From Halovibrio variabilis (GTDB lineage: Bacteria > Pseudomonadota > Gammaproteobacteria > Pseudomonadales > Halomonadaceae), in NCBI RefSeq assembly GCF_007991175.1, contig NZ_BJXV01000016.1, forward strand, positions 1 to 64,000: a stretch of 64,000 nt of DNA. Reading direction: 5' to 3'. Positions 53,916-60,178 of the stretch are shown here, one piece after another; the stretch's first letter is position 1; each line of letters opens with the position of its first letter. The notes beneath the pieces are model-generated. The model ran no database searches. It was not told the DNA's origin and worked only from the letters and a program-made list of their open reading frames with translations. Made by a program: the position numbers and the translations under genes.

Positions 53916-54272
53916 TCAGGTCACTACGGTAGATTGGTGATGCAGCATTTGCCAGCGACCATCTTGCTTTACCCACACAGAGCTTCGATAGGCTATTTCC
54001 CGAGGTGATTTTATCGACCGATACGTAACCAAAATGTGCTCATTTCCCAATGATTTGAACTTGAAATCACTGAGCTGATAGGTGGTTGTGCTCGGAGTAT
54101 TGGCGCTGTCTAGCACGTCACTCTTACGGATCACCACTCCAGAGCTACCGAACTCAAGAAACTCATCTGAGAGTAACTCCTGCAGACGAGCAGCATCCTT
54201 GCGGGTGCCAGGATCAACCAACTCCATTTCTAAAGATTCAATTTCTCGGAAAATGTCCATTGCTGATTCCAT
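53916..54272 (-). CDS. NTF2-like protein (SnoaL/DUF4440 type)
   Basis: This 118-residue protein is a small alpha+beta cone-fold protein with IESLEMELVDPGTRKDAARLQELL, LSDEFLEFGSSG and WVKQDGRWQMLHHQST, typical of DUF4440 cassette proteins. The function is unknown. Start uncertain: the first ATG overlaps the upstream core site GTTAAAT, and an ATG 12 nt later has GGAATC upstream. It is a single-gene cassette between a core site and attC-G. Confidence 0.8.
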   Translation of the reverse strand: MESAMDIFREIESLEMELVDPGTRKDAARLQELLSDEFLEFGSSGVVIRKSDVLDSANTPSTTTYQLSDFKFKSLGNEHILVTYRSIKSPREIAYRSSVWVKQDGRWQMLHHQSTVVT

Positions 54273-54277
54273 TTAAC
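54271..54277 (-). other. Solitary right core site GTTAAAT
   Basis: GTTAAAT on the minus strand fits GTTRRRY exactly and lies at the 5' edge of the NTF2-like cassette. I cannot find a convincing partner left core or palindrome upstream, so the attC appears decayed. Confidence 0.45.
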
Positions 54278-54348
54278 TTTTATTAGCTCGACGAGGATAA
54301 TAGCCATACAGGCCGTTTGATCAAAGTGCAAACGACCCAAGTCATTAT

Positions 54349-54564
54349 TTATGGTTTGTAGCGTGTCGGGGCAATAACAAACCTCAGCAGCCCGTTGCCG
54401 AGCGTTAACAAGACCGCAAAGCCGAGCACCGAAACAGCTTGCCGCGCGTCCGGGCCACCCACCAGCGTGTAAACAGCGATAAAAGTTCCCTTGCCAAGGA
54501 CAAGGAAAATAGCGCGAGGGGTTCTGGCGATACCGGTTTTCAGGTAGTCATTGCTTACAAGCAT
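54349..54564 (-). CDS. Small two-helix membrane protein
   Basis: This 71-residue protein has two predicted transmembrane segments (about 17-36 and 44-62) and ends APTRYKP. No family is recognised. It follows RNase Z fragment 2 by about 20 nt and has no good ribosome-binding sequence, so it may be a poorly expressed remnant. Confidence 0.5.
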   Translation of the reverse strand: MLVSNDYLKTGIARTPRAIFLVLGKGTFIAVYTLVGGPDARQAVSVLGFAVLLTLGNGLLRFVIAPTRYKP

Positions 54565-54582
54565 GGCCGAAATACAAACTGA

Positions 54583-54850
54583 CTACTCGCCTGCCAGTTC
54601 AGAAAAGTGGCCTGCTTTATCCAGGGTGTATTCGCCAAAATCCCGCGCCAAATAAAGCGAGCCGGAATAGACGCTCAGGGCTTCTTTGCGAATGTCCTCA
54701 ATGGAAGGCAACGCATGGGGGTTGGGCTGGTAACGGGGGCTGAAGTGCGTCAACACCAAGTTGGGGAGCGCTACCGATTCGGCAAACGTGGCGACCTGTC
54801 TGGCATAGCTATGCCCCACCTCACCGGCCTTTATGGCTTTCCTTGCTATA
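54583..54850 (-). pseudogene. RNase Z fragment 2 (C-terminal part)
   Basis: The frame reads VGHSYARQVATFAESV, LVLTHFSPRYQPNPHALPS and IYSGSLYLARDF-like sequence to LAGE and a stop. This is collinear with the last 80-90 residues of the intact RNase Z. Homology starts about 10 nt after the stop of the upstream lipoprotein gene. The metallo-hydrolase HxHxDH half is missing, so it cannot be active alone. Confidence 0.88.
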
Positions 54851-54861
54851 TAAAAAAGACA

Positions 54862-55281
54862 TTAATTGCAATTAATAATGTATTCCAGTTGTTCTGCTGT
54901 TTCGCCTGTAATGCGTCTATTGTGAACGTACCGCGTGCCATGGCCCTCAAGCTCAATTGTCACCATGTAGTAACGATTACAGCCAGAGCGGTGCTCCACT
55001 ACGGGGCCAATATCCAGCACCTTGTAATGTAAGTCTTTCTCATATGCAGACGTGCAACCTCCATCCTCTAAAGCAATATTGAAGGCGTCCATCTCTTCCT
55101 GAGTTGCATCCATGAATCTCTTTCTGAGAGTCTCATAAAGCCCAACGGTGTTACACATGCGCCCAGCGTTGGACACTACTCCTTCATCGCCTATTTCCAG
55201 AGACATATTCGGCTGAGGCGGCCCTGGATCAATACATCCAGACAGTAGCAAAGCCGTGGCTATGCCCATCATTTGCCTCAT
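54862..55281 (-). CDS. Lipoprotein of unknown function
   Basis: This protein of about 139 residues has a lipoprotein signal ending LLLSGC. The mature domain has four further cysteines (in GRMCNTVG, GGCTSAY, SGCNRYY and the final INCN), suggesting two disulfides in the periplasm. I choose the ATG at 55281 because AGGGG lies 6 nt before it; another ATG at 55287 is possible. A right core GTTAGGT lies 23 nt upstream. Confidence 0.75.
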   Translation of the reverse strand: MRQMMGIATALLLSGCIDPGPPQPNMSLEIGDEGVVSNAGRMCNTVGLYETLRKRFMDATQEEMDAFNIALEDGGCTSAYEKDLHYKVLDIGPVVEHRSGCNRYYMVTIELEGHGTRYVHNRRITGETAEQLEYIINCN

Positions 55282-55303
55282 CGCCATCCCCTAAGAATAT
55301 TTT

Positions 55304-55310
55304 ACCTAAC
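55304..55310 (-). other. Solitary right core site GTTAGGT
   Basis: GTTAGGT on the minus strand is a perfect GTTRRRY core at the 5' edge of the lipoprotein gene. The rest of a palindromic attC is not recognisable in the following 100 bp. Confidence 0.45.
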
Positions 55311-55482
55311 GTATCATAAGGGTCAGGAATGGAACACGCAATTTGAATAGTTCAGAGCAGGCTGGAAGCAGCTATGTTCATCTACCTGGGGGTGACGTCG
55401 GGATCATCACATACGTTCTCGAGCTTCGATAGCTCAACTTTTCGCCCGTTGGGCAGATACAAGTTAGTTATACTGGATCAAA

Positions 55483-55593
55483 ATGAAACGTGCTGGCTGG
55501 CGTCGTCTCTCGCTAGCCTTTATCCGGCAGGGTCTGGTGGCGCTTGCCGTATTTGTCTTTCTGGCCGGTGCGACGTCACCCCTTTTTCAGTAG
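55483..55593 (+). CDS. Possible 36-residue membrane peptide
   Basis: A short plus-strand frame encodes a basic N-terminus (MKRAGWRRLSLAFIRQ) followed by one hydrophobic helix (LVALAVFVFLAGA). Only GGATC precedes the ATG. It sits in the 342-bp space between the lipoprotein and RNase Z genes, which otherwise shows nothing but the core site. Composition is protein-like but the evidence is thin. Confidence 0.3.
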   Translation: MKRAGWRRLSLAFIRQGLVALAVFVFLAGATSPLFQ

Positions 55594-55629
55594 CCGCATT
55601 TTCGGAAGGATGGTCGAAAAACGGCCCAC

Positions 55630-56592
55630 CTATTCGCCCGCCACTTCAGATAAGTGACCCGACTTGCTCAGGGTGAATTCGAGAAAATCCCGCGCTAAAT
55701 AAAGCGAGCCGGAATAGACGCGCAAGGCCTCTTGACGGATGTCCTCAATGGATGGCGAGGCAAGGGGGTGGAACTGGTAACGAGGACTGAAGTGCGTCAG
55801 CACCAGATTGGAGAGCTTTACCGATTCGGCAAACGTGGCGACCTGACCGGCGTAGCTATGCCCGAAGTCACCCGCCTTTTCGGCCATGGCTTCAGTGTAA
55901 GTCGCTTCATGCACCAGTACCTGCGCCTCGGCGCATGCTTCCGACAACAAGTCGGGCTGGTCATTATCTCCGGCGATCACCACCTTTCTTGGCTTGTGTT
56001 TGAAGATCAGGAAATCACGGCTTTTTAACCACTCGCCCGCAAATTCAATATCCATCCCTTGCTTCAACTGCCCCCACAAAGGCCCTCTGGGAATCCCCTT
56101 TTGTATCAGCTTATCCACGTCCAGAGAAGCGTCCACCTTTCTCTCCGTGAATCCATAAGCATAGGACGTCGCCCGGTGTGAAAGCCTGTGGGTAGCAACC
56201 GAGATGCGCTCAAACTCGACGCTTGGCAGATCATCAGAATCGACAAATTCCAAGGCGAAGGGTAACGATAGCTGGGTGGCCTCAAAGGTGGCGTCCAGCC
56301 ATGCCTTGATGCCCGCTGGCGCCACAATGGTCAGCGGCAGTGTTCGGCCATTCATCGCCGCACTCGCCAGTAGGCCCGGCAGCCCATAGCAGTGGTCGCC
56401 GTGCACATGGGTAATCAATATGGCTTTCAATGCATTCAGTGACAGCTTGGTGTTCAAGACCTGATGCTGAGTGCCCTCACCACAATCTATCAGATACCAC
56501 CCCTTCCCTTTGCTCTCGCGCAACGCGACCCCGGCGACGTTTCTGCTTTTGGTGGGGACACCGGCGGAAGTGCCGAGGAAGAGTAAGTTCAT
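55630..56592 (-). CDS. rnz: Ribonuclease Z
   Basis: This 320-residue metallo-beta-lactamase-fold nuclease starts MNLLFLGTSAGVPTKSRNVAG. The zinc motif is THVHGDHCYGLPG (HxHxDH), followed by the HEATYTE segment with a conserved His and LVLTHFSPRY. RNase Z matures tRNA 3' ends. It is the only complete copy among three rnz sequences in this window. The start lacks a good Shine-Dalgarno. It lies between degenerate cassette material and the second higBA pair. Confidence 0.92.
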   Translation of the reverse strand: MNLLFLGTSAGVPTKSRNVAGVALRESKGKGWYLIDCGEGTQHQVLNTKLSLNALKAILITHVHGDHCYGLPGLLASAAMNGRTLPLTIVAPAGIKAWLDATFEATQLSLPFALEFVDSDDLPSVEFERISVATHRLSHRATSYAYGFTERKVDASLDVDKLIQKGIPRGPLWGQLKQGMDIEFAGEWLKSRDFLIFKHKPRKVVIAGDNDQPDLLSEACAEAQVLVHEATYTEAMAEKAGDFGHSYAGQVATFAESVKLSNLVLTHFSPRYQFHPLASPSIEDIRQEALRVYSGSLYLARDFLEFTLSKSGHLSEVAGE

Positions 56593-56633
56593 AGCTTGTT
56601 GGTGATCTCTCTAGAGTTCAGGAGTAGCTTTCG

Positions 56634-56927
56634 TTAAGCGGCTTCAAAATCCAAAGGGTGAAGATCGTCCAAATTAAGTGTGCCGCGAGCCATCCATAGG
56701 TCATACATATCCTGCATTGCCAGCCAGCTTTCTGGGGTGCGCCCGAGAACCTTCGACAGACGTAAAGACATTTCAGGGCTGATACCGCTATTCCCTTTGA
56801 GCAATCGTGACAGCGTAGAGGGCGAGACGCCTAAACTGGAAGCCAATTGGCGAGAACTGATACCAAAAGGCTCCAAGTATACCTCCCGAATGAATTCACC
56901 AGGATGCGGCGGGTTATGCATCGTCAT
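56634..56927 (-). CDS. higA: HigA-type antitoxin (copy 2)
   Basis: This 97-residue HTH antitoxin is about 93% identical to copy 1 at 50100. Its ATG overlaps the HigB stop by one base (TGATG). It neutralises HigB and should bind the promoter upstream of higB. The stop lies in GCTTAAC, an attC-type left core, but the 42 bp to rnz contain no matching right core. Confidence 0.93.
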   Translation of the reverse strand: MTMHNPPHPGEFIREVYLEPFGISSRQLASSLGVSPSTLSRLLKGNSGISPEMSLRLSKVLGRTPESWLAMQDMYDLWMARGTLNLDDLHPLDFEAA

Positions 56928-57205
56928 CAGTGATAATCCTCATAATCAAGAATGTAAGCGTTGCCGTCCCGAAATTCGAACGTCATGCGCCAATTTCCGT
57001 TAACCCGAATCGACCACCGTCCTTTGTCTTTACCCTTCAAGGGATCAAGCCGAAAACCGGGTATGTCCATGTCTTCCACCGACGAGGCGGTATCCAGAGC
57101 AGCTAGCTGCATACGCAGCTTCCCGGCGTGATCAGGCTGTATGCCCGCCGTGCTACCGGTGGCGTAGAACCGCTTCAGTCCTTTGTGGCGGAATGATTTG
57201 ATCAT
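56927..57205 (-). CDS. higB: HigB-type toxin (RelE-fold mRNA interferase)
   Basis: This 92-residue toxin starts [17 protein letters not shown] and contains [23 protein letters not shown], here noted as [20 protein letters not shown] and ending EDYH. The fold is the RelE/HigB ribosome-dependent endoribonuclease. Gene order toxin-antitoxin is typical of HigBA. The promoter's predicted transcription start coincides with the ATG, so the mRNA may be leaderless. Confidence 0.94.
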   Translation of the reverse strand: MIKSFRHKGLKRFYATGSTAGIQPDHAGKLRMQLAALDTASSVEDMDIPGFRLDPLKGKDKGRWSIRVNGNWRMTFEFRDGNAYILDYEDYH

Positions 57206-57211
57206 GAGGAC

Positions 57212-57240
57212 ATTATAGCGCGTTGCGCATCACGCACCAA
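57212..57240 (-). promoter_or_regulatory. higBA promoter with possible operator
   Basis: TTGGTG (57235-57240), a 17-bp spacer and TATAAT (57212-57217) form a strong sigma-70 promoter. The palindromic TGCG-TGATG-CGCA in the spacer is a candidate HigA operator. Transcription would begin near 57,205, at the higB ATG itself. Confidence 0.65.
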
Positions 57241-57278
57241 TAAAGTTGATTATTTTATAACCATGGAGAGGGGTAGGG

Positions 57279-57719
57279 TCATTGATCCCGAGCCTTACTA
57301 ATAAAATCCTCTAGCAGAGCGTTTGCACGCTCAACATCCCGTTCGTAAATGAATAGGTGATCAAACACGGCACCGCACTGGGGGCCTGCCTTGATCCCTT
57401 CATTATTTAGCAATTCTAAAACAGGACGAAGGAATCCGATGACGTCGAAGGGAAGGTCTCCATCCGTTGAAACGACACGGAACGAACCGAAGTAATCCCT
57501 GACAGGGACTTCGGATTTCAAGCGTTCAAATGCTATTTACTCGACTATCGCCGACACACCCGCTTGGTCGCGAATCAAACAGCTATAGCGGCCATCACAT
57601 TCGACAAACACGCTAGCAGCATCAGCGGCGGATACATCTCCTAGCTCTAACATCCAGTACCGTTCAGGCCAGATTTTCAACTTCATATTCGCCCATACTG
57701 CAATCGGATCAATAGACAT
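57279..57719 (-). pseudogene. ACT-domain protein interrupted by an in-frame stop
   Basis: One reading frame of 147 codons is broken only by TAA at 57537-57539. The first part starts MSIDPIAVWANMKLKIWPERYW with strong AGGAGG upstream. The second reads FGSFRVVSTDGDLPFDVIGF, LNNEGIKAG and HLFIYERDVERANALLEDF, which fits the two-lobed small ACT-domain family known as amino-acid binders. The same frame continues across the stop (IVE-stop-IAFERLKSEV), so this is a nonsense mutation, suppressed codon or sequencing error rather than two genes. Confidence 0.75.
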
Positions 57720-57734
57720 CCAATCCTCCTATTA

Positions 57735-57826
57735 GATGGCTACCCCATGCCTGCAGCATGCGCGCCCATGAAATGGAGCCGAGGGTGAAATGTAAAGGGC
57801 GTCGCCGGAAACACTGCTTGATCAGT
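57735..57826 (-). other. Degenerate attC remnant
   Basis: The minus strand reads GGCGACGCCCTTTACATTTC, then CGGCTCCATT and GCGCGCATGCTGCAGGC, very similar to attC-E (GGCGACGCCTTTTCCATT.. GCCGCGCGTGCTGCGGGC). The terminal GTTAAAA is replaced by ATGGGGT, so recombination competence is doubtful. It precedes the ACT-domain gene. Confidence 0.55.
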
Positions 57827-57915
57827 TCAAAATCGAAGCTAACAAGCGGGTGCCCTACCAATCGCTGATCAAGGCTTGGCTTGCGGATGATGTGAACGCC
57901 AACCGTCGCACCTGA
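57796..57915 (+). pseudogene. CopG/BrnA-type antitoxin C-terminal remnant
   Basis: A plus-strand frame encodes ETLLDQFKIEANKRVPYQSL then IKAWLADDVNANRRT and stop, resembling the C-terminal helices of CopG/BrnA antitoxins. There is no start codon: TAA lies just upstream (57793-57795). It overlaps attC-F and runs against the local gene direction. Confidence 0.55.
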
Positions 57916-57985
57916 GGCAGCGCACAGGTGGCCTTGAGGCATCGAAGCGGAGACAAGAGCGTCCAAGTGCCGCGTTGGGTTAAAT
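57894..57985 (-). other. attC site F (cassette of the ParDE/RelE pair)
   Basis: Left core ATTTAAC (57979-57985, perfect RYYYAAC) lies 3 nt past the toxin stop, and the right end is GTTCACA. The arms AACCCAACGCGGCAC and GTGCGACGGTTGGCGTT are complementary with an unpaired base, as expected for a folded bottom-strand attC. About 92 bp. Confidence 0.65.
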
Positions 57986-57987
57986 TG

Positions 57988-58269
57988 CTATCGCTCACCC
58001 TCAAGGCCATGCCAAACCCGGAGAATAATGATGGCACTGGTATGAAGCGAATATCGAACGACGTATTTTCCGAAAACCATATCTCGAATAGAGTCAGGCA
58101 CCGGTGCCATTTCAACTGGCGTGCCCATGTTGGGGAAGTCTGGCAGCAATTCGATTTTACCAACCAGGTCTGAAGCTATCCTGGCTGCCGCCGTCGGATT
58201 ATGCACCGCAATAAAATCCCGGAGACGTATCAAATCATCAATGGCTTCGTCCGTGTAAACCAGTTTCAC
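57988..58269 (-). CDS. RelE/ParE-family toxin
   Basis: This 93-residue toxin starts MKLVYTDEAIDDLIRLRDFIA and contains RIASDLVGKIELLPDFPNMG and YVVRYSLHTSAIIILRVWHG, typical of ParE/RelE. Four-base overlap with the antitoxin gene. It is the second gene of a two-gene cassette ending at attC-F. Confidence 0.92.
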   Translation of the reverse strand: MKLVYTDEAIDDLIRLRDFIAVHNPTAAARIASDLVGKIELLPDFPNMGTPVEMAPVPDSIRDMVFGKYVVRYSLHTSAIIILRVWHGLEGER

Positions 58270-58538
58270 TTACCTGACCCCGGCGCATCCTGCTCGTTTT
58301 CAGTTCCCCAGCTTTTAAGCCAGCTGTGAACCTCGCTGGCATCAACAACCTTGCCCTGGGCAGCAGACTCCATTGCCTCTAATGTTTGCTTCCACCGCTC
58401 TTGCTCGAGCTGCTGCTTTTCTATGTATTCCGCAAGTGCCTGGTTAATCACCCAGCCTTTGCTCCTGTGCAGCCTGCTGGCGATGGCTTCCAGATGCTGC
58501 TCAACGTCTGCTTGAAGGCGAACTGTGGTGACACTCAT
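58266..58538 (-). CDS. CopG/RHH-family antitoxin
   Basis: This 90-residue antitoxin has an N-terminal ribbon-helix-helix (MSVTTVRLQADVEQHLEAIA, then SKGWVINQALAEYIE) and an acidic, disordered C-terminus that should wrap the toxin. GGGGAT precedes the ATG. It starts 67 nt past the right core of attC-E, leaving room for its own promoter. Confidence 0.92.
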   Translation of the reverse strand: MSVTTVRLQADVEQHLEAIASRLHRSKGWVINQALAEYIEKQQLEQERWKQTLEAMESAAQGKVVDASEVHSWLKSWGTENEQDAPGSGK

Positions 58539-58604
58539 GGCTATATCCCCGAATTTGGCGACTACAACGTATTACAGCATAGTCTGTGAGAGAGCAGCAA
58601 AAAA

Positions 58605-58688
58605 TTTTAACGCCCGCAGCACGCGCGGCTTTGGAATGGAGGCGAAGCCGCAATGGAAAAGGCGTCGCCGTGCCTGGCCTGGTTATAT
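58605..58688 (-). other. attC site E (cassette of the TIR-like gene)
   Basis: ATATAAC (58682-58688) overlaps the stop of the TIR-like gene, and GTTAAAA (58605-58611) is the other end. GGCACGGCG and CGCGTGC blocks and AGGC/GCCT arms pair inside. 84 bp. Confidence 0.75.
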
Positions 58689-59447
58689 CCAGCCTGAATT
58701 CGATCGCTTTGTAGCCAACGTTGCAAAGCGACTGGCTAAACCCTCTTCTAAACTCTCCAAGCCTTCACCATTGTTCAAATATTTGGCAAAACGATGGTGC
58801 CTTAAGTCGAAAGGTACATCCTGCTCTGATTGAGTAATTGGCACCACATGCTTTCCCAACGTGTGTGCGATACCCGCTTCGTAAAATACGTTCGGATTCT
58901 TGCCTGTGAAATCACATACCACGATGTAAGACTTGAAAATGAGTGAAAACACATCTTGGATTACGGTCGAATGATCCCAAATGTTATCCGCTCTTTGGCA
59001 CTCGAAACCTGCTTGTTGGGCAGCCGATACAATAGCGTTATAGACTCCGGCCATTGACGCGTCGAACGGCATCATGACGGAGATCAGGTTTGTATCAACA
59101 GGATCGCTGGGAACATTGAAGATGGTCGGAGAGAAAACTATTTTTCGGCCTTGCGCTACCTCACTAGAAACGTTCTCCCCAGCATTGCCGCATGTTTTGT
59201 GAATATATTTCACGACAGTATCAAGATTCTCGTCTTCTTGACCTATCATCCTTCGCAGAAAGGTCAATGCCAAGCCGTCATAATCAGGATCGCCAAAAGA
59301 GAGGCTCCGTAGCAATCGAGGGTGTCTCTCGACCTCATCAATCATATTTGTGAGGGCACCAAGCTCGCGCCAATTTGACGAATCGAAATCTTGGACAATA
59401 GCGTCCTTGAGCTGAATCAAATCTTGTCCAGAGATACGCGAGGGCAT
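58683..59447 (-). CDS. TIR/nucleoside-deoxyribosyltransferase-like protein, possible immune effector
   Basis: This 254-residue protein has an N-terminal helical domain (about 1-85, HPRLLRSLSFGDPDYDGLAL) of the kind seen as death-fold effector-associated domains. The C-terminal alpha/beta domain (about 121-245) has SVMMPFDASMAGVYNAIVSA, CDFTGKNPNVFYEAGIAH and PFDLRHHRF. That second pattern (MPF...DxTGxNPNVxYExGxAH) is common in predicted NAD- or nucleotide-processing effectors of bacterial defence. Function is inferred only. AAGGAG precedes the ATG; it is a single-gene cassette. Confidence 0.75.
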   Translation of the reverse strand: MPSRISGQDLIQLKDAIVQDFDSSNWRELGALTNMIDEVERHPRLLRSLSFGDPDYDGLALTFLRRMIGQEDENLDTVVKYIHKTCGNAGENVSSEVAQGRKIVFSPTIFNVPSDPVDTNLISVMMPFDASMAGVYNAIVSAAQQAGFECQRADNIWDHSTVIQDVFSLIFKSYIVVCDFTGKNPNVFYEAGIAHTLGKHVVPITQSEQDVPFDLRHHRFAKYLNNGEGLESLEEGLASRFATLATKRSNSGWI

Positions 59448-59463
59448 TCGAAAATCTCCTTAG

Positions 59464-59523
59464 ATATAACGCTTGCAGCAGGGTTGCGCCGTCAGAAGCG
59501 TCCCTTGCCTGCACTGGTTATGG
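59464..59523 (-). other. attC site D
   Basis: CCATAAC (59517-59523), carrying the stop of the upstream HEPN-like gene, to GTTATAT (59464-59470). Arms CAGGCAAGGGACGC and GCGCAACCCTG are complementary. 60 bp, near the minimum attC size. Confidence 0.75.
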
Positions 59524-60084
59524 ATTTTCAGCTTCCAGCCGGGAAGCCATGGATAAAGCGATATCAATGTAAGCCTCGACTGGCATCCCTTTCACACCGA
59601 ATTCCTCTGTGTGTGCGGCTTCATTCCTGAGCCTTCGAAGCTGATCGAACTGATGGAATTCGTTTTTGGTTAAAACCTCACCTTTGAGGAGCTTTTGCAA
59701 ATGAAAAGGGCTCTTGGCATACCGGCTCTCAAGATCCGGGTATATTCGTGCCGCCTTTTTCGCGGCGGCCGCTTCAACTATACGAAAAGCCTCAAGAACA
59801 GCGGATCTTGGTGATATCTCTGATAACCGCGATAAGAAACCGAATTGATCCTGATATTCTTCTGTCTGTTCGACTTCATTGTTTTGAATCCCTTGAGCTT
59901 GCCGCTCTTGCACCAGCTCAGTGACACCCTCTGCAAACTCAACTTCGGTTTCTTTGTGCCTAAACTTTTTTAAACGAGGAAGTAGTTCTGTAATTTTGTC
60001 TCGCAATAGAAATACGACGAAGACAGCAACTGCTGGCCAAGCTAGGGAGTCGATCATCTGTGCGAAAAACGTCTTCCAGTCCAT
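59518..60084 (-). CDS. Membrane-anchored HEPN-like protein
   Basis: This 188-residue protein has one N-terminal transmembrane helix (WPAVAVFVVFLLR, about 16-28), a charged coiled-coil linker and a helical C-terminal domain with RRLRNEAAH. That RNxxxH arrangement is the catalytic signature of HEPN ribonucleases. The enzymatic role is inferred. Start placed at the second Met codon (ATG 60084) with AGGTG upstream; a GTG 6 nt earlier is possible. Single-gene cassette between attC-C and attC-D. Confidence 0.7.
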   Translation of the reverse strand: MDWKTFFAQMIDSLAWPAVAVFVVFLLRDKITELLPRLKKFRHKETEVEFAEGVTELVQERQAQGIQNNEVEQTEEYQDQFGFLSRLSEISPRSAVLEAFRIVEAAAAKKAARIYPDLESRYAKSPFHLQKLLKGEVLTKNEFHQFDQLRRLRNEAAHTEEFGVKGMPVEAYIDIALSMASRLEAENP

Positions 60085-60094
60085 GCTCACCTAT

Positions 60095-60172
60095 CCATAA
60101 CGCCAGCCATCACCGGTGCCAAAGCCGGAGCGAAGCGAAGACTTTGGCATCCTGTGCATGGCATTGTTATAT
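60095..60172 (-). other. attC site C
   Basis: ATATAAC (60166-60172) to GTTATGG (60095-60101). Strong arms TGCCAAAG/CTTTGGCA and GCCAT/ATGGC with a GC-rich loop. 78 bp. This is one of the clearest attC folds in the window. Confidence 0.82.
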
Positions 60173-60178
60173 GGCAGC

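Noticed and set aside
57709-57966. 85-codon minus-strand frame starting MDALVSASMPQG
   Set aside because: It runs through attC-F and the degenerate attC, which explains the sequence better than a protein.
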